Under the pieces are notes generated by a model, which was given only the letters and a program-made list of their open reading frames with translations, was not told where the DNA came from and ran no database searches. From Crocinitomicaceae bacterium (GTDB lineage: Bacteria; Bacteroidota; Bacteroidia; Flavobacteriales_D; Crocinitomicaceae): a stretch of DNA of 64,000 bases. The translations under genes and the position numbers were made by a program. Positions 25,128 to 34,524 of this stretch are shown piece by piece (within the stretch, counting starts at the first letter, position 1; every line of letters starts with the position of its first letter). Location: assembly GCA_023957475.1 (NCBI GenBank), contig JAMLHA010000005.1, positions 1 to 64,000 of the forward strand, in the 5' to 3' direction.

Positions 25128-26284
25128 AACCGTGTAACTCCTTGCTTTACAAGTCGTTTTAGCAATGGATTAGGTCGATATCGGTCTTCTCCATATTCTT
25201 CAAACAGTACTTCTAATTGTGACAATACCCACGGCAATGATTTTTCTTCTGCCCAAGCGAGTAATCCTTTCGGGTAATTTACACCTTTTGTCATTGCTAA
25301 ATCAATATCCTCTTTGGATGCAACATTCAAAAACAGAGCATCGATGGCTTCGTTTATGAGCATTACCAATACACGGTTTACGATTTGTTCACCCAATTGC
25401 GTGTCTTTTTTCGGTTCAGGCATCACGGCTCCTTCTGCGTAATTATAATATCCTCTTCCAGATTTTCTACCTAAAAATCCGGCCTCAAAATGGCGTTTTT
25501 GGGTAAACGATGGTTTGAATCGTGGATCGTAATAAAATGCTGCAAAAACAGATTCTGTTACGGTGTAATTGATGTCATTACCAATATAATCCATCAATGT
25601 AAACGGTCCCATTTTGAATCCTCCAATTTCGGTTAAAGCCCAATCGATTGTTGCAAAATCAGCGATTCCTTCTTCGTAAATACGCAAAGCTTCACCATAA
25701 AATGGGCGTGCAACACGGTTGACAATAAACCCTGGAGTATCTTTACAAAGTACCGTTACCTTTTTCCAACCACTGATCAAGTTTTTTGCTTTTGTAACAA
25801 TGTCAGTAGCCGTTTGAACAGCAGGAATGATTTCTACCAACGGCATTAGTGGTGCAGGATTAAAGAAATGAATTCCGATTATCCGCTCAGGATTTGACAA
25901 TGCTGAGCCTATTGAGGCAATTGGCAATGATGATGTGTTAGAAGCCAAAATACAATCATTAGAAACGATTGATTCCAACTCTTTGAATACGGTGTGCTTG
26001 ACATTGATATTTTCAACGATGGCTTCGATAACAATACCACAATCTTTAAAATCAGAAGTAGAAGCAGAATAAGTAATGCGATTTTGAATTTGTGATGCTT
26101 CTTCAATTGAAAGTTTTTGCTTTTCAACCAATCGACTCAAGACCTTTTCAAGATTGCTTTTTGCTTTGCCCAAAACCTCTTGATTCAAATCAACTAAAAA
26201 CACTTCATGACCAGATTGTGCTGCAACTTGAGCTATTCCGCTCCCCATTGTTCCTGCACCTAATACACCTACTTTCATCATCAC
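25124..26284 (-). CDS. 3-hydroxyacyl-CoA / 3-hydroxybutyryl-CoA dehydrogenase
   Basis: Oxidises an (S)-3-hydroxyacyl-CoA with NAD+. The 386-residue protein has an N-terminal Rossmann domain (VGVLGAGTMGSGIAQVAAQSG) and the catalytic HFFNPAPLMPLVEI region with its histidine. It then has two 3HCDH C-terminal domains: DTPGFIVNRVARPFYGEALR and a second one with INEAIDALFLNVASKEDIDLAMTKG. Two C-terminal domains are typical of the PaaH/FadB2-like type. Three Met codons open the frame at 26284, 26281 and 26278; the last directly precedes KVGVLG. With paaZ at 36 kb this suggests aromatic or fatty acid catabolism. Confidence 0.9.
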   Translation of the reverse strand: MMMKVGVLGAGTMGSGIAQVAAQSGHEVFLVDLNQEVLGKAKSNLEKVLSRLVEKQKLSIEEASQIQNRITYSASTSDFKDCGIVIEAIVENINVKHTVFKELESIVSNDCILASNTSSLPIASIGSALSNPERIIGIHFFNPAPLMPLVEIIPAVQTATDIVTKAKNLISGWKKVTVLCKDTPGFIVNRVARPFYGEALRIYEEGIADFATIDWALTEIGGFKMGPFTLMDYIGNDINYTVTESVFAAFYYDPRFKPSFTQKRHFEAGFLGRKSGRGYYNYAEGAVMPEPKKDTQLGEQIVNRVLVMLINEAIDALFLNVASKEDIDLAMTKGVNYPKGLLAWAEEKSLPWVLSQLEVLFEEYGEDRYRPNPLLKRLVKQGVTRF

Positions 26285-26303
26285 TATTCTTTTTTAAACA
26301 GCG

Positions 26304-26311
26304 CAAAGGTA
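26304..26311 (-). promoter_or_regulatory. -7 box of the dehydrogenase gene
   Basis: On the minus strand this reads TACCTTTG, matching TAnnTTTG, 20 bases before the first ATG at 26284. Confidence 0.5.
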
Positions 26312-26345
26312 TAAAAATCCCTCCGAAATTACATTCCGAAGGGAT
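26311..26345 (-). terminator. Terminator after DUF4476 gene
   Basis: On the minus strand an imperfect hairpin (ATCCCTTCGGAA with TTTCGGAGGGAT) is followed by TTTTTAT. It lies 26 bases beyond the DUF4476 stop codon. Confidence 0.65.
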
Positions 26346-26371
26346 GATAGGTTTATATAAACGATAATTTT

Positions 26372-27073
26372 TTAGTTGATGTAATCCAACAGACTATTGT
26401 AATTGGATGAAAATTGAAAAGCATCTTTTAACAAAAAGTAATTGTTTTTATCGTAGCATGTTGCATAAGCGCTCTTTGCAAACTCCAGTCGATAACTATC
26501 AAAGGAGAACTCTTTACAAACTTGTGCCACCTGTGAAGCTGTTAAAGAACTCTTTGAAGCATAACTTTTTGCCATTTTCACTTTGTTGCTATCAAATGAT
26601 TCGTTTCTCATCGAATTGATAAACAAGTTGAATGTATTGTCGTCAACATATCCTGAAAAATAAGGATTTTGATTGCCTGGATATGGATTGTTTGGGTATG
26701 GAATAGGATATGGGTTGTTGTTTCCATACGGATTGTATTCAGTTGTTGTGTACCAATTAACTTCTTGTATTTGTATTTTTTGCAAAATTGTAAATCGCCC
26801 AAAAGCATTGATTTCGGCAACAATTCGCTCATTCGGCATCATAGACAACAGTCCATTGTACAACACCATATTATTAAATCTATTGACAACTAAAATAGTA
26901 TTTACACCGCTTGGCAAACCGGAAAACTTGAAAATATTACTCTTGTTTTGATGAATTTGATCAACAACAGTAACAGAATACTGACCAGAATTTGCAATTC
27001 TTAAATACAACTCTGATGCTTCACTTTTAATTAAAAAAGCTACTACAAATGCGAAGGTAATAACTGTTTTCAT
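26372..27073 (-). CDS. DUF4476 domain protein, secreted
   Basis: A 233-residue exported protein. The signal peptide is MKTVITFAFVVAFLIKSEA. It is followed by a beta-rich region, a low-complexity linker of Asn, Pro, Tyr and Gly (about residues 114-140), and a C-terminal helical DUF4476 domain with NLFINSMRNESFDSNKVKMA and VCKEFSFDSYRLEFAKSAY. The family is common in Bacteroidetes and of unknown function. It is a monocistronic gene with its own terminator. Confidence 0.85.
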   Translation of the reverse strand: MKTVITFAFVVAFLIKSEASELYLRIANSGQYSVTVVDQIHQNKSNIFKFSGLPSGVNTILVVNRFNNMVLYNGLLSMMPNERIVAEINAFGRFTILQKIQIQEVNWYTTTEYNPYGNNNPYPIPYPNNPYPGNQNPYFSGYVDDNTFNLFINSMRNESFDSNKVKMAKSYASKSSLTASQVAQVCKEFSFDSYRLEFAKSAYATCYDKNNYFLLKDAFQFSSNYNSLLDYIN

Positions 27074-27183
27074 AGCTCTATATTTTATATTACTAAACGT
27101 TAAGCTAAAACTGTGCCAAAAACTAACGATTTATTGAATTTGTAGTAAAATCAATGGGTTGCGAGAGGGTTGATAATAAACAA

Positions 27184-27212
27184 AAACGGGATATCCATTG
27201 AATACCCCGTTT
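27184..27212 (-). terminator. Terminator after M43 protease gene
   Basis: Arms AAACGGG and CCCGTTT close a hairpin that is extended by TAT/ATA pairing. On the minus strand it is followed by a T-rich stretch. It is 24 bases beyond the protease stop. Confidence 0.65.
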
Positions 27213-27235
27213 ATTATTTTTAAAGTTATGTTAAC

Positions 27236-28537
27236 TTATAGTTTCACAAATTTTTGTGCTTTAACAACACCATCTATTGTAATTTGATAGAAACCATTGT
27301 TTAAATCAGATACATCAATTATTGTTTTCAAACCATTTGCTTTAACTTCTTTAACAACTTTCCCGTTAATGTCTGTAATAACGATATTACCACTAACAGA
27401 TTTAGTAGTTGATAAAGTAACAGAAGAATTAGCAGGATTTGGATACAATGAAGCATCAATAATGTTTAGTTTATTTATAGCCAATGCATCGTTATCGTTT
27501 ACTAAATCCCAACGATTATTTTCGATAACTCCTCTCATTAATTCAACTTGTCCTTTGGTAAAAGTATTTTGACAATCCTCAGCTGAGTAATCCATGTAGT
27601 TTTCAACCAAGTCAGGTAAATCTACTCCATCAATGGCATCAACACACGTGTTTTTTGTTTTTACACAATCAGAACTTGATTCACTATCTGCATTTGGTGT
27701 GTCGTCAATTCCATCTTCTTGACTGCAATCACCATCACCCCAAATATGGCGCAACCCAAGGTAATGTCCAACTTCGTGAGTCACTGTTCTTCCTTTTACA
27801 GTATATGGCGTTCCACCTGCTAGTGGAGTTGGATTGTTTGATCCAAATACTTGGTATTGGATAACAACACCATCACTCATTCCGCCAGTACTTCCAGCAG
27901 GCCAATTTGGAAGATTGTCAGGTGGAGTTGCATAACCTAACACCATTGGCATTTCCATAGTACCAATCACTAAAGCCATGTTACACACCCAAATATTTAG
28001 ATATCTTGATTGATTCCATGGGTCGATACCACCAGCAGCTGTTGATTTCACATCTTCAGCAAGTCCAGATCCAAAATTTAAGAACGATGTTTTTGTTGTT
28101 TGCGTTCTTGTAATTCCCGTTGTTGGGATTCCATTTGGATCAAAATTTGCTAACTTAAATTCAATATTTGCTTTTCCTGCATAAGGAAGAAATTCTGCTC
28201 GAAGATTAACTGAATCTGCATTTTGACGTTTATAATCTTCATTTAATACACGTATTTGGTCAAAAATAACAGAATCATCAATATTTTCTTGTGCTTTATT
28301 GTAAACAACATGTACAACAACCGGAATAATATATGTTTCATCAGATTTCGCTTGGTTACCAGATTTAAGGCTTTTTGCAGCATCAAAAACATTTTTTGTT
28401 GATTGAATATAACCAGGTTGTACATTTTCACGATGATTCATGTATTCAATCGTAGCACAACGTTGAATTGACTGAGCTTGTGACATTCCAGCAAAGGATA
28501 GAAAGAATGCACTAGCAACTAAAAAAGTAATTTTCAT
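27236..28537 (-). CDS. Secreted M43 (pappalysin-like) metalloprotease with Por sorting domain
   Basis: A 433-residue extracellular zinc protease. It has a signal peptide MKITFLVASAFFLSFAGMSQ. The zinc-binding motif VTHEVGHYLGLRHIWGDGDC gives the extended HExxHxxGxxH site, and the Met-turn region is ENYMDYSAEDC. A C-terminal type IX sorting domain starts at ASLYPNPANSSVTLS and ends in KAQKFVKL. Cysteines around the active site suggest disulfides or calcium-supported loops. A TATATTTG box lies at 28553-28560 on the same strand. It is adjacent to another secreted protease but has its own promoter. Confidence 0.92.
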   Translation of the reverse strand: MKITFLVASAFFLSFAGMSQAQSIQRCATIEYMNHRENVQPGYIQSTKNVFDAAKSLKSGNQAKSDETYIIPVVVHVVYNKAQENIDDSVIFDQIRVLNEDYKRQNADSVNLRAEFLPYAGKANIEFKLANFDPNGIPTTGITRTQTTKTSFLNFGSGLAEDVKSTAAGGIDPWNQSRYLNIWVCNMALVIGTMEMPMVLGYATPPDNLPNWPAGSTGGMSDGVVIQYQVFGSNNPTPLAGGTPYTVKGRTVTHEVGHYLGLRHIWGDGDCSQEDGIDDTPNADSESSSDCVKTKNTCVDAIDGVDLPDLVENYMDYSAEDCQNTFTKGQVELMRGVIENNRWDLVNDNDALAINKLNIIDASLYPNPANSSVTLSTTKSVSGNIVITDINGKVVKEVKANGLKTIIDVSDLNNGFYQITIDGVVKAQKFVKL

Positions 28538-28552
28538 TCTTATTTATTTTTA

Positions 28553-28560
28553 CAAATATA
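28553..28560 (-). promoter_or_regulatory. -7 box of M43 protease gene
   Basis: Minus strand TATATTTG, 16 bases before the start codon at 28537. Confidence 0.55.
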
Positions 28561-28572
28561 ACAAATTGTTAA

Positions 28573-29784
28573 TTAATTAATAGCTAATTTCTTTTTCATA
28601 TCTTTTGACAAGCCATCCTTGTGAAGATAGATATTGATTGTTTTGTATTTGAAATAATTTTCAGACACGTATAAAAACCCTTGTGGGTAGTTTCCTGTTC
28701 CCCATGAATTTTTCACCAAGAAATAATTGGTACCATTTTGGTCTTTGTACAATCCAACAATGTGCATTCCGTGATCATCTGTTGTTGTTTTGTTGTCATA
28801 TCCTTCTTGTCTCAACTCTTGTGTGATAGTTAATTCTTTTACTGGAGTTTTGAAAGCATCAGATGTTCTTTCAGCACCACCATCGGAGAAATTAGAATTA
28901 TCTCTGCCTTTTACTTTAATTGTTGATGGATCTTCTGGAACTATTCCTAAACCATTGGAAAAAGAGAAGCCTTTTTCAGATACGTCAGCACCCCAAGCAA
29001 GAGTATAACCATTTTTCAAAGCATCAACAGCAATTGCATACAAATCATCTATAGACACATTGTATCCAGTTCCCCATGCCCAATTGTCTTGGATTTCAAG
29101 CATACAAGGCTTGTTCATTTCATGATTGGTAAAAGAGGTAACAGACACATAATCGTCCATGTTCAATCCAATTGATTTGGCATACGATTGAGGGGTGTAT
29201 TTTTTCCCTTTCCATTCAAATTCTTTAATGTCAGCTCCTAAATACGTGTCTAAAATAGCATTAAAAGCCGTTTTCCATGTTGATGACAATGGCGGTTTTG
29301 AACTTGAAGCTAAAGCTCCTTTTACAATTCCCTCCAATAAATTAAATAGTTCATTGTGATTGTGTGTTTTAGAACCATAATTTAATCCTTTGTACACATC
29401 TTGTGGCACAATACCGTATTTTTTTACAACAAAAGGAATGTCATGAAAAGCCCCACCTTGTGAAAAATTTGTTTTTCCATCCATTCTAATGTATTTATCC
29501 GCTTTGCTTTCGTATGCCTTACGAACAATAAACATTTCAGAAAGAATATCTGGATCTTTGACTCCTTTTCGAATCATTTCTGATTCAAAATAAGATAAGG
29601 CAGAAAAACTCCAGCAAGTTCCAGTATTTCCTTGACTTAAAACAGGTGTTGCGTCTAAATGAACAACTTTTGAAAACTTATATTCACTTCCTTCTGCATT
29701 TGTAACTGTTTGTGAATAAATTAATTGAGAGCTGAATCCTATAGCAATAACTATAGAAAATATTGAATGGATAATTTTTTTCAT
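28573..29784 (-). CDS. Secreted C1-family cysteine peptidase (bleomycin hydrolase-like)
   Basis: A 403-residue papain-fold peptidase of the aminopeptidase C/bleomycin hydrolase class. The catalytic region is SQGNTGTCWSFSALSYFE (Gln and Cys), the histidine is in DDHGMHIVGLYKD, and the asparagine in FLVKNSWGTGNYP. An N-terminal signal peptide (MKKIIHSIFSIVIAIGFSSQLIYSQ) places it in the periplasm or outside, unlike the cytoplasmic bleomycin hydrolases. No Por sorting domain is present. A TATTTTTG box is at 29833-29840. Confidence 0.9.
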   Translation of the reverse strand: MKKIIHSIFSIVIAIGFSSQLIYSQTVTNAEGSEYKFSKVVHLDATPVLSQGNTGTCWSFSALSYFESEMIRKGVKDPDILSEMFIVRKAYESKADKYIRMDGKTNFSQGGAFHDIPFVVKKYGIVPQDVYKGLNYGSKTHNHNELFNLLEGIVKGALASSSKPPLSSTWKTAFNAILDTYLGADIKEFEWKGKKYTPQSYAKSIGLNMDDYVSVTSFTNHEMNKPCMLEIQDNWAWGTGYNVSIDDLYAIAVDALKNGYTLAWGADVSEKGFSFSNGLGIVPEDPSTIKVKGRDNSNFSDGGAERTSDAFKTPVKELTITQELRQEGYDNKTTTDDHGMHIVGLYKDQNGTNYFLVKNSWGTGNYPQGFLYVSENYFKYKTINIYLHKDGLSKDMKKKLAIN

Positions 29785-29832
29785 AAAATCTATTTACATT
29801 GTTTTTAACGAACAACATTCATTGTTGATTTT

Positions 29833-29840
29833 CAAAAATA
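29833..29840 (-). promoter_or_regulatory. -7 box of C1 peptidase gene
   Basis: Minus strand TATTTTTG, 49 bases before the start at 29784. Confidence 0.45.
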
Positions 29841-29879
29841 GAAAAAATATTAGAAAAATCACAACTTAATTCTCGATTA

Positions 29880-31829
29880 CTATGTTCTTCTTGTTAAGTT
29901 AACAGCCCCAATAGGTTGATAAATAAGTGGTATTTGTTCGATAATAACGTCACTTTTATCTAAACCAAATGCTTTTTCATCTTTTTGAGCTATTTCTTGT
30001 AGCCAAAAGTATGCCTTAAGTGTCAAACCTTCTTTTAGTGCAAATTCATTTTCCACTGAAAGAAAGCGCTCTAACACAATAAATTTAAAATCAACACAAG
30101 GATTGTAATTAGTTGAGCCAAAGTATTTTAAATGAGGGCTCATTTCATCATTTGCGATTAAATCATTTATAATTTGAATAAAATAAAGCTCTGTTCTAGG
30201 GCGGATTCTAAACCCAATATTGATATTGATTTTATAAATCTTATTATCTACTAATTCAGAAACATCATAATTTAATGTGTATGGATTATTCGTTCGATTA
30301 ATATGTACAAACCAATAAACATCTGCTCGTTTAGGTTTTTTTGCAAAAATTGATCTTATAATTTGTTCTTCAATTTTCTCTCGTTTTTCAGATTTAGATA
30401 AATAAACTAAATGAGTAACAAATTTGGGTACAGATTCATCACTACTTAATCGTGAAATAGTTGAGGAATACTTACCTAAATCTATGTATTTTGTATAACG
30501 GTCATTAATTTGTCTTCCAAAAAAGCTGACATACATAATTAAAAAGAAGATACCCGCTAAGAAAATTGTAATATAACCACCATGACCAAACTTTAAGATG
30601 TTGGAAATGAAAAATGATACCTCAATGATGCCAAAAATTACAACCAAAAGGAAAACAACAAATTTGCTCCACCTTAGTTTATACAACATAAAAAAGGATA
30701 ACAAATAAGTGGTCATCATCATAGCAATGGTAATAGCCAAACCATAGGCAGCCTCCATTCTTGTAGATGTCTCGAAATATAAAATAATAAAAACACAACC
30801 TGCCCAAAGTAAATTATTAACGCTTGGAATGTACACTTGACCTTTTATTTCAGTTGGTTGCTTAATTCTAACACGTGGCCAAAAATTAAGATTCGTTGCT
30901 TCACTTATTAACGTATAGGAACCACTGATTAGCGATTGCGAAGCAACAATTGCGGCTAAAGTAGCAATGATGATGCCTGGCAATATAAACCACGTTGGCA
31001 TCATTTCAAAAAATGGGTTTTTAGTGCCTAAATATTCTCCTTGATGCTTCATTAACCATGCAGCCTGACCAAGGTAATTGATTACCAAGCATATTTTTAC
31101 ATAAGTCCAACTCACATAAATATTTTTTTTGCCACAATGACCTAAGTCAGAATAGAGTGCTTCTGCCCCTGTTGTACATAAAAACACCGCTCCTAATATC
31201 CAAAACCCTTGCGGATAATTAATCAATAAATTATAAGCATAATAGGGATTTAAGGCTCTAACAATTGTTGGAGAATGGATAAGTTGGAGCAATCCTAATG
31301 CTAATAAGACGGTTAGCCAAGTCAACATAATTGGACCAAAAGTTTTTCCAATTTTTTGAGTTCCAAATCGTTGTGAAAAGAAAATAATAGAAATAATTAG
31401 TAAAACTATTGGCACATGATGAATCTCTTCAAAACCAGGAATCATTTTTAATCCTTCAATGGAAGTGGTTACTGTTACAGCAGGGGTAATGATTCCATCT
31501 GCTAATAAAGCAGCAGCTCCAATCATGGTTGGAACAATGATGTTTTTTCCAAAACGTTTAACAAGAGAGAAAAGAGAGATAATACCACCTTCACCTTCGT
31601 TGTCTGCTTTTAAAGTAAGTATTACATATTTTATAGTTGTTTGTAGAGTTAGTGTCCAAAACACACATGAAACACCTCCCAATACCAATGTTTCATTTAT
31701 GGCATCGTTTCCGATAATTGCCTTAAATGTATATAAAGGACTCGTCCCAATATCACCATAGACAATTCCCAATGCAATTAATAAAGATGCAAAAGTTACT
31801 TTTGATACCGCTTTTGACTTATGAATCAT
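29880..31829 (-). CDS. kup: Kup potassium uptake protein
   Basis: Low-affinity K+/H+ symporter in the inner membrane, 649 residues, the usual length. It opens with ASLLIALGIVYGDIGTSPLYTFKAI, a family hallmark. GEGGIISLFSLVKRFGK and TGAEALYSDLGHCGKKNIY follow, and there are about 12 hydrophobic segments before a cytoplasmic C-terminal domain of roughly 200 residues. A KdpE/KdpD-like pair lies directly upstream on the same strand (90 bases away), so this transporter may be their target. Confidence 0.95.
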   Translation of the reverse strand: MIHKSKAVSKVTFASLLIALGIVYGDIGTSPLYTFKAIIGNDAINETLVLGGVSCVFWTLTLQTTIKYVILTLKADNEGEGGIISLFSLVKRFGKNIIVPTMIGAAALLADGIITPAVTVTTSIEGLKMIPGFEEIHHVPIVLLIISIIFFSQRFGTQKIGKTFGPIMLTWLTVLLALGLLQLIHSPTIVRALNPYYAYNLLINYPQGFWILGAVFLCTTGAEALYSDLGHCGKKNIYVSWTYVKICLVINYLGQAAWLMKHQGEYLGTKNPFFEMMPTWFILPGIIIATLAAIVASQSLISGSYTLISEATNLNFWPRVRIKQPTEIKGQVYIPSVNNLLWAGCVFIILYFETSTRMEAAYGLAITIAMMMTTYLLSFFMLYKLRWSKFVVFLLVVIFGIIEVSFFISNILKFGHGGYITIFLAGIFFLIMYVSFFGRQINDRYTKYIDLGKYSSTISRLSSDESVPKFVTHLVYLSKSEKREKIEEQIIRSIFAKKPKRADVYWFVHINRTNNPYTLNYDVSELVDNKIYKININIGFRIRPRTELYFIQIINDLIANDEMSPHLKYFGSTNYNPCVDFKFIVLERFLSVENEFALKEGLTLKAYFWLQEIAQKDEKAFGLDKSDVIIEQIPLIYQPIGAVNLTRRT

Positions 31830-31919
31830 TTCCGTATTTGTTTAATGGTTCAAAAGTGCAAACTATAAAATAAGTAAAAAATAAAATTTAGGACTTCAAG
31901 TATAAAGATTTTATAAAGA

Positions 31920-32597
31920 TTACTGAAATCGATAACCGACACCGCTTTCGGTAATAATATGCCGTGGTTGATTTGGCTCTTGTTCTATTTTTTTTCGCAA
32001 TTGTGCCACAAAAACACGTAAATATTGCGTTTCTGTTTGATTGCCTACACCCCAAATTTCTTTCAAAATTTGTTGATGAGTCAACACTCTACCTTCATTT
32101 TTTGCAAATAAAATCAATAGGTTATATTCAGTGGCGGTTAACTTTAATAATTCCTTTTCTAACTTAACTGTTCTTGCAATTAAATCTATTTCTAAGTCAT
32201 TTATTTCAATTATTGAAGCGTCCTCGGTGAGTGTGTTTCGTCGAATAGCAGAGCGGATACGAGCCAATAATTCTCTTACTCTAAACGGTTTCGTCAAATA
32301 ATCTGTAGCGCCATTATCCAATGCCTTAACGATATCTTCCTCAGAATTTAAAACAGATAAAACGATAATTGCTTTTGAATACCATTCTCGCAATTGCACC
32401 AATAATTGATGACCATGTATGTCTGGTAGGCTTAAATCTAAGAGAATAACATCAGGCAAGTTATTTGCAGCAAGCAAAAGCCCTTCTTTACCCGTCATGG
32501 CGTGAAGCAACTTGTATCCATCATTCTCCAAACTAATTTGAAGTAATTTTTGAATTTGAGGCTCATCATCAATAATGAGTATTTCTGGTTTATTCAT
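31920..32597 (-). CDS. KdpE-like OmpR-family response regulator
   Basis: A 225-residue regulator. The receiver domain has the phospho-acceptor Asp in VILLDLSLPDIHGHQLL and the conserved Lys in DYLTKPFRVREL. The C-terminal winged helix contains LTATEYNLLILFAKNEGRVL and LRVFVAQLRKKIEQEP. Sequence order and length match KdpE. Its start overlaps the sensor kinase gene by eight bases, and kup lies 90 bases downstream. No kdpFABC genes are nearby, so control of kup is a reasonable guess. Confidence 0.88.
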   Translation of the reverse strand: MNKPEILIIDDEPQIQKLLQISLENDGYKLLHAMTGKEGLLLAANNLPDVILLDLSLPDIHGHQLLVQLREWYSKAIIVLSVLNSEEDIVKALDNGATDYLTKPFRVRELLARIRSAIRRNTLTEDASIIEINDLEIDLIARTVKLEKELLKLTATEYNLLILFAKNEGRVLTHQQILKEIWGVGNQTETQYLRVFVAQLRKKIEQEPNQPRHIITESGVGYRFQ

Positions 32598-33654
32598 TTT
32601 TCAAGCTATTGATATATGATATTTCTGAAGGGAGTGTAACAATAAATTCGGTTCCTCCATTATCTGGTAAATTTAATAAAATATTTCCTCCATGCGCATC
32701 AACAAAACCTTTTGCAATTGATAAACCAAGACCAGATCCACCTGCTTTACTTTTGGGTAGTCGGTAAAATTTATCAAAAACATTATTGATTTCCTCTTTT
32801 GGAATACCTAAACCATTGTCTTTAACTATGATTTGTAGCTTGTCATCAATGATTGATGTTGCTATCTCAACAATAGCAGTATCGGGAGTATAAATAAGGG
32901 CATTGTGAAGCAAAACATAAATTACTTGTTCTATCAAACCTCCATCAAGTTTAACGTATGGAAGTTGATCATTTTGAGAAAAAACAATTTTTTTTGCATA
33001 TTTGTTTATCAATTTTTGAATGACCAAATAAATCAATTCATTTACATCACACCAATCTTTTTTTAACACCAGATTGCCAGTTTCCAATCTACTCATGTTG
33101 AGCAAGTTACCCACTTGTTGATTGAGCCTTAAAGCAGCAATTTCAATTTCATTGAGCAATTCGTTTTTATATTCTGTGGACAAAGAAGTGTCTTTCAATG
33201 TGTCAACACTGCCTATTATTGTTGCAATAGGAGTTCTAAGTTCATGTGAAAGAGAATTTAATAAGGTATTGTATAAGTTTATTGTTTTTTCTTTTTCTAC
33301 TTCATCTCTTAATTGAATTTCTTGTTTCCTGATTTTGTTAATGATTAAAACGCCAACAAGTGCTATAAATAGATAGATAAAGAAGAGTAAAATATTCTCA
33401 TACGCTTGAATTTTGTAATGCAAAACTGGATTTATGAAGAAAAAATTCAATATAAACCCACTTAATAAAGCAGTAATTAAAACAGGAATGATGTCATAAA
33501 CGATTGCTAAAATTGATACGGCAACTAAAAATATCAATGCAACTACATAGTAGTGAATGTATTCTCTAAATAAAAAGCAAAGCAATGTCAAAAGTAAAAT
33601 TACCGTAGCACTATAGATGTATTGTTTTGTTCTATTTGATAGTTTTAGAAGCAT
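32590..33654 (-). CDS. KdpD-like sensor histidine kinase lacking the N-terminal half
   Basis: A 354-residue membrane kinase. Residues 10-108 carry four hydrophobic segments of the DUF4118 type found in KdpD. Then come the dimerisation helix with phospho-His in SLSHELRTPIATIIGS and a catalytic domain with NALIYTPD (N box), VKDNGLGIPKEEI and GGSGLGLSIAKGFVDAHGG. The KdpD and universal-stress domains of full-length KdpD are absent, so it cannot sense exactly as E. coli KdpD does. It forms an operon with the hydrolase gene upstream (one base apart) and the response regulator downstream. Confidence 0.88.
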   Translation of the reverse strand: MLLKLSNRTKQYIYSATVILLLTLLCFLFREYIHYYVVALIFLVAVSILAIVYDIIPVLITALLSGFILNFFFINPVLHYKIQAYENILLFFIYLFIALVGVLIINKIRKQEIQLRDEVEKEKTINLYNTLLNSLSHELRTPIATIIGSVDTLKDTSLSTEYKNELLNEIEIAALRLNQQVGNLLNMSRLETGNLVLKKDWCDVNELIYLVIQKLINKYAKKIVFSQNDQLPYVKLDGGLIEQVIYVLLHNALIYTPDTAIVEIATSIIDDKLQIIVKDNGLGIPKEEINNVFDKFYRLPKSKAGGSGLGLSIAKGFVDAHGGNILLNLPDNGGTEFIVTLPSEISYINSLKNE

Positions 33655-33655
33655 G

Positions 33656-34291
33656 TTATTTCGTTATAATTCCAATCATTTTAACCTTAGGAGATGCTGC
33701 TAAACCATTGGGATTGCATCCTAATTGTCCTTCAGGGACTTCTCTATCTTGCTTTTTGTAAAATTCTATCCAAGTTGGATCCGTTTCACCAGTAGAAGGG
33801 TTTTTAAATGTCATAGGGTTTAATTCAAAGATGCTGTCTTTTGCGAAACTTCGTTGCACAAAGTCAGAGCAGTATAGCTTTTCATTCGAAAGCACATAAG
33901 AATAATTGTAGGGTTTTCCCAACCAAGTTTTTGCTGTAATAATGGCGTTAGGAATGGTTTTTTGGTATTGATTTTTCAATCGATAAACTGCAATGGATTG
34001 ATTGTCTTGGTGTTCAATTGTTACAAACGTTTGTAAAGGTATTCGCTCAGAACCATTTTTTGTTCCTGCATGCAGAACATAATATGTTTTTTTATCCTTC
34101 TCCAATAACGCAATATGGCTATAGTGCGTTTTTTTGTCTGTTTGCGTCACTGCATCGATTGCTTTGGATAAACCAGCATCATTTGCCGAAACAAGCAATA
34201 AATCACCGTTTTTTAGGTGTACACCATGTGTTGAAGCACAAGAGCTCAACAAAAGAAGAAAGGTTATTGCTAAAATGGATCTATTTTTCAT
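33656..34291 (-). CDS. YiiX-like NlpC/P60-type cysteine hydrolase, lipoprotein
   Basis: A 211-residue envelope protein of the YiiX/YebB papain-like family. The lipoprotein signal is LLLLSSCAST. Catalytic-type residues are in THYSHIALLEKD (His) and EKLYCSDFVQRSF (Cys). The start is placed at 34291 because a minus-strand TAAATTTG box at 34301-34308 overlaps an alternative Met at 34303. It is the first gene of a probable operon with the KdpD-like kinase and the KdpE-like regulator. A link between a cell-wall or lipid hydrolase and potassium sensing is unexplained. Confidence 0.82.
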   Translation of the reverse strand: MKNRSILAITFLLLLSSCASTHGVHLKNGDLLLVSANDAGLSKAIDAVTQTDKKTHYSHIALLEKDKKTYYVLHAGTKNGSERIPLQTFVTIEHQDNQSIAVYRLKNQYQKTIPNAIITAKTWLGKPYNYSYVLSNEKLYCSDFVQRSFAKDSIFELNPMTFKNPSTGETDPTWIEFYKKQDREVPEGQLGCNPNGLAASPKVKMIGIITK

Positions 34292-34524
34292 ACTAAACAA
34301 CAAATTTACACATTCTCACGAATTGAAATACATACAATATTCGATAAAAAATTATTTAACTAATTATTCTCTATTTATTTAAAATTCAATCTGAATGACA
34401 TTTTTTCAATAAATGATTAAATTGATAGACTAATAAGGTGTCATCCTATGTTTGTAAAACGATAAAAATATCTTATCAATAATTATTAAAGGAGTAGTTA
34501 TTTTGTATTATTCTTTAACCAAGA

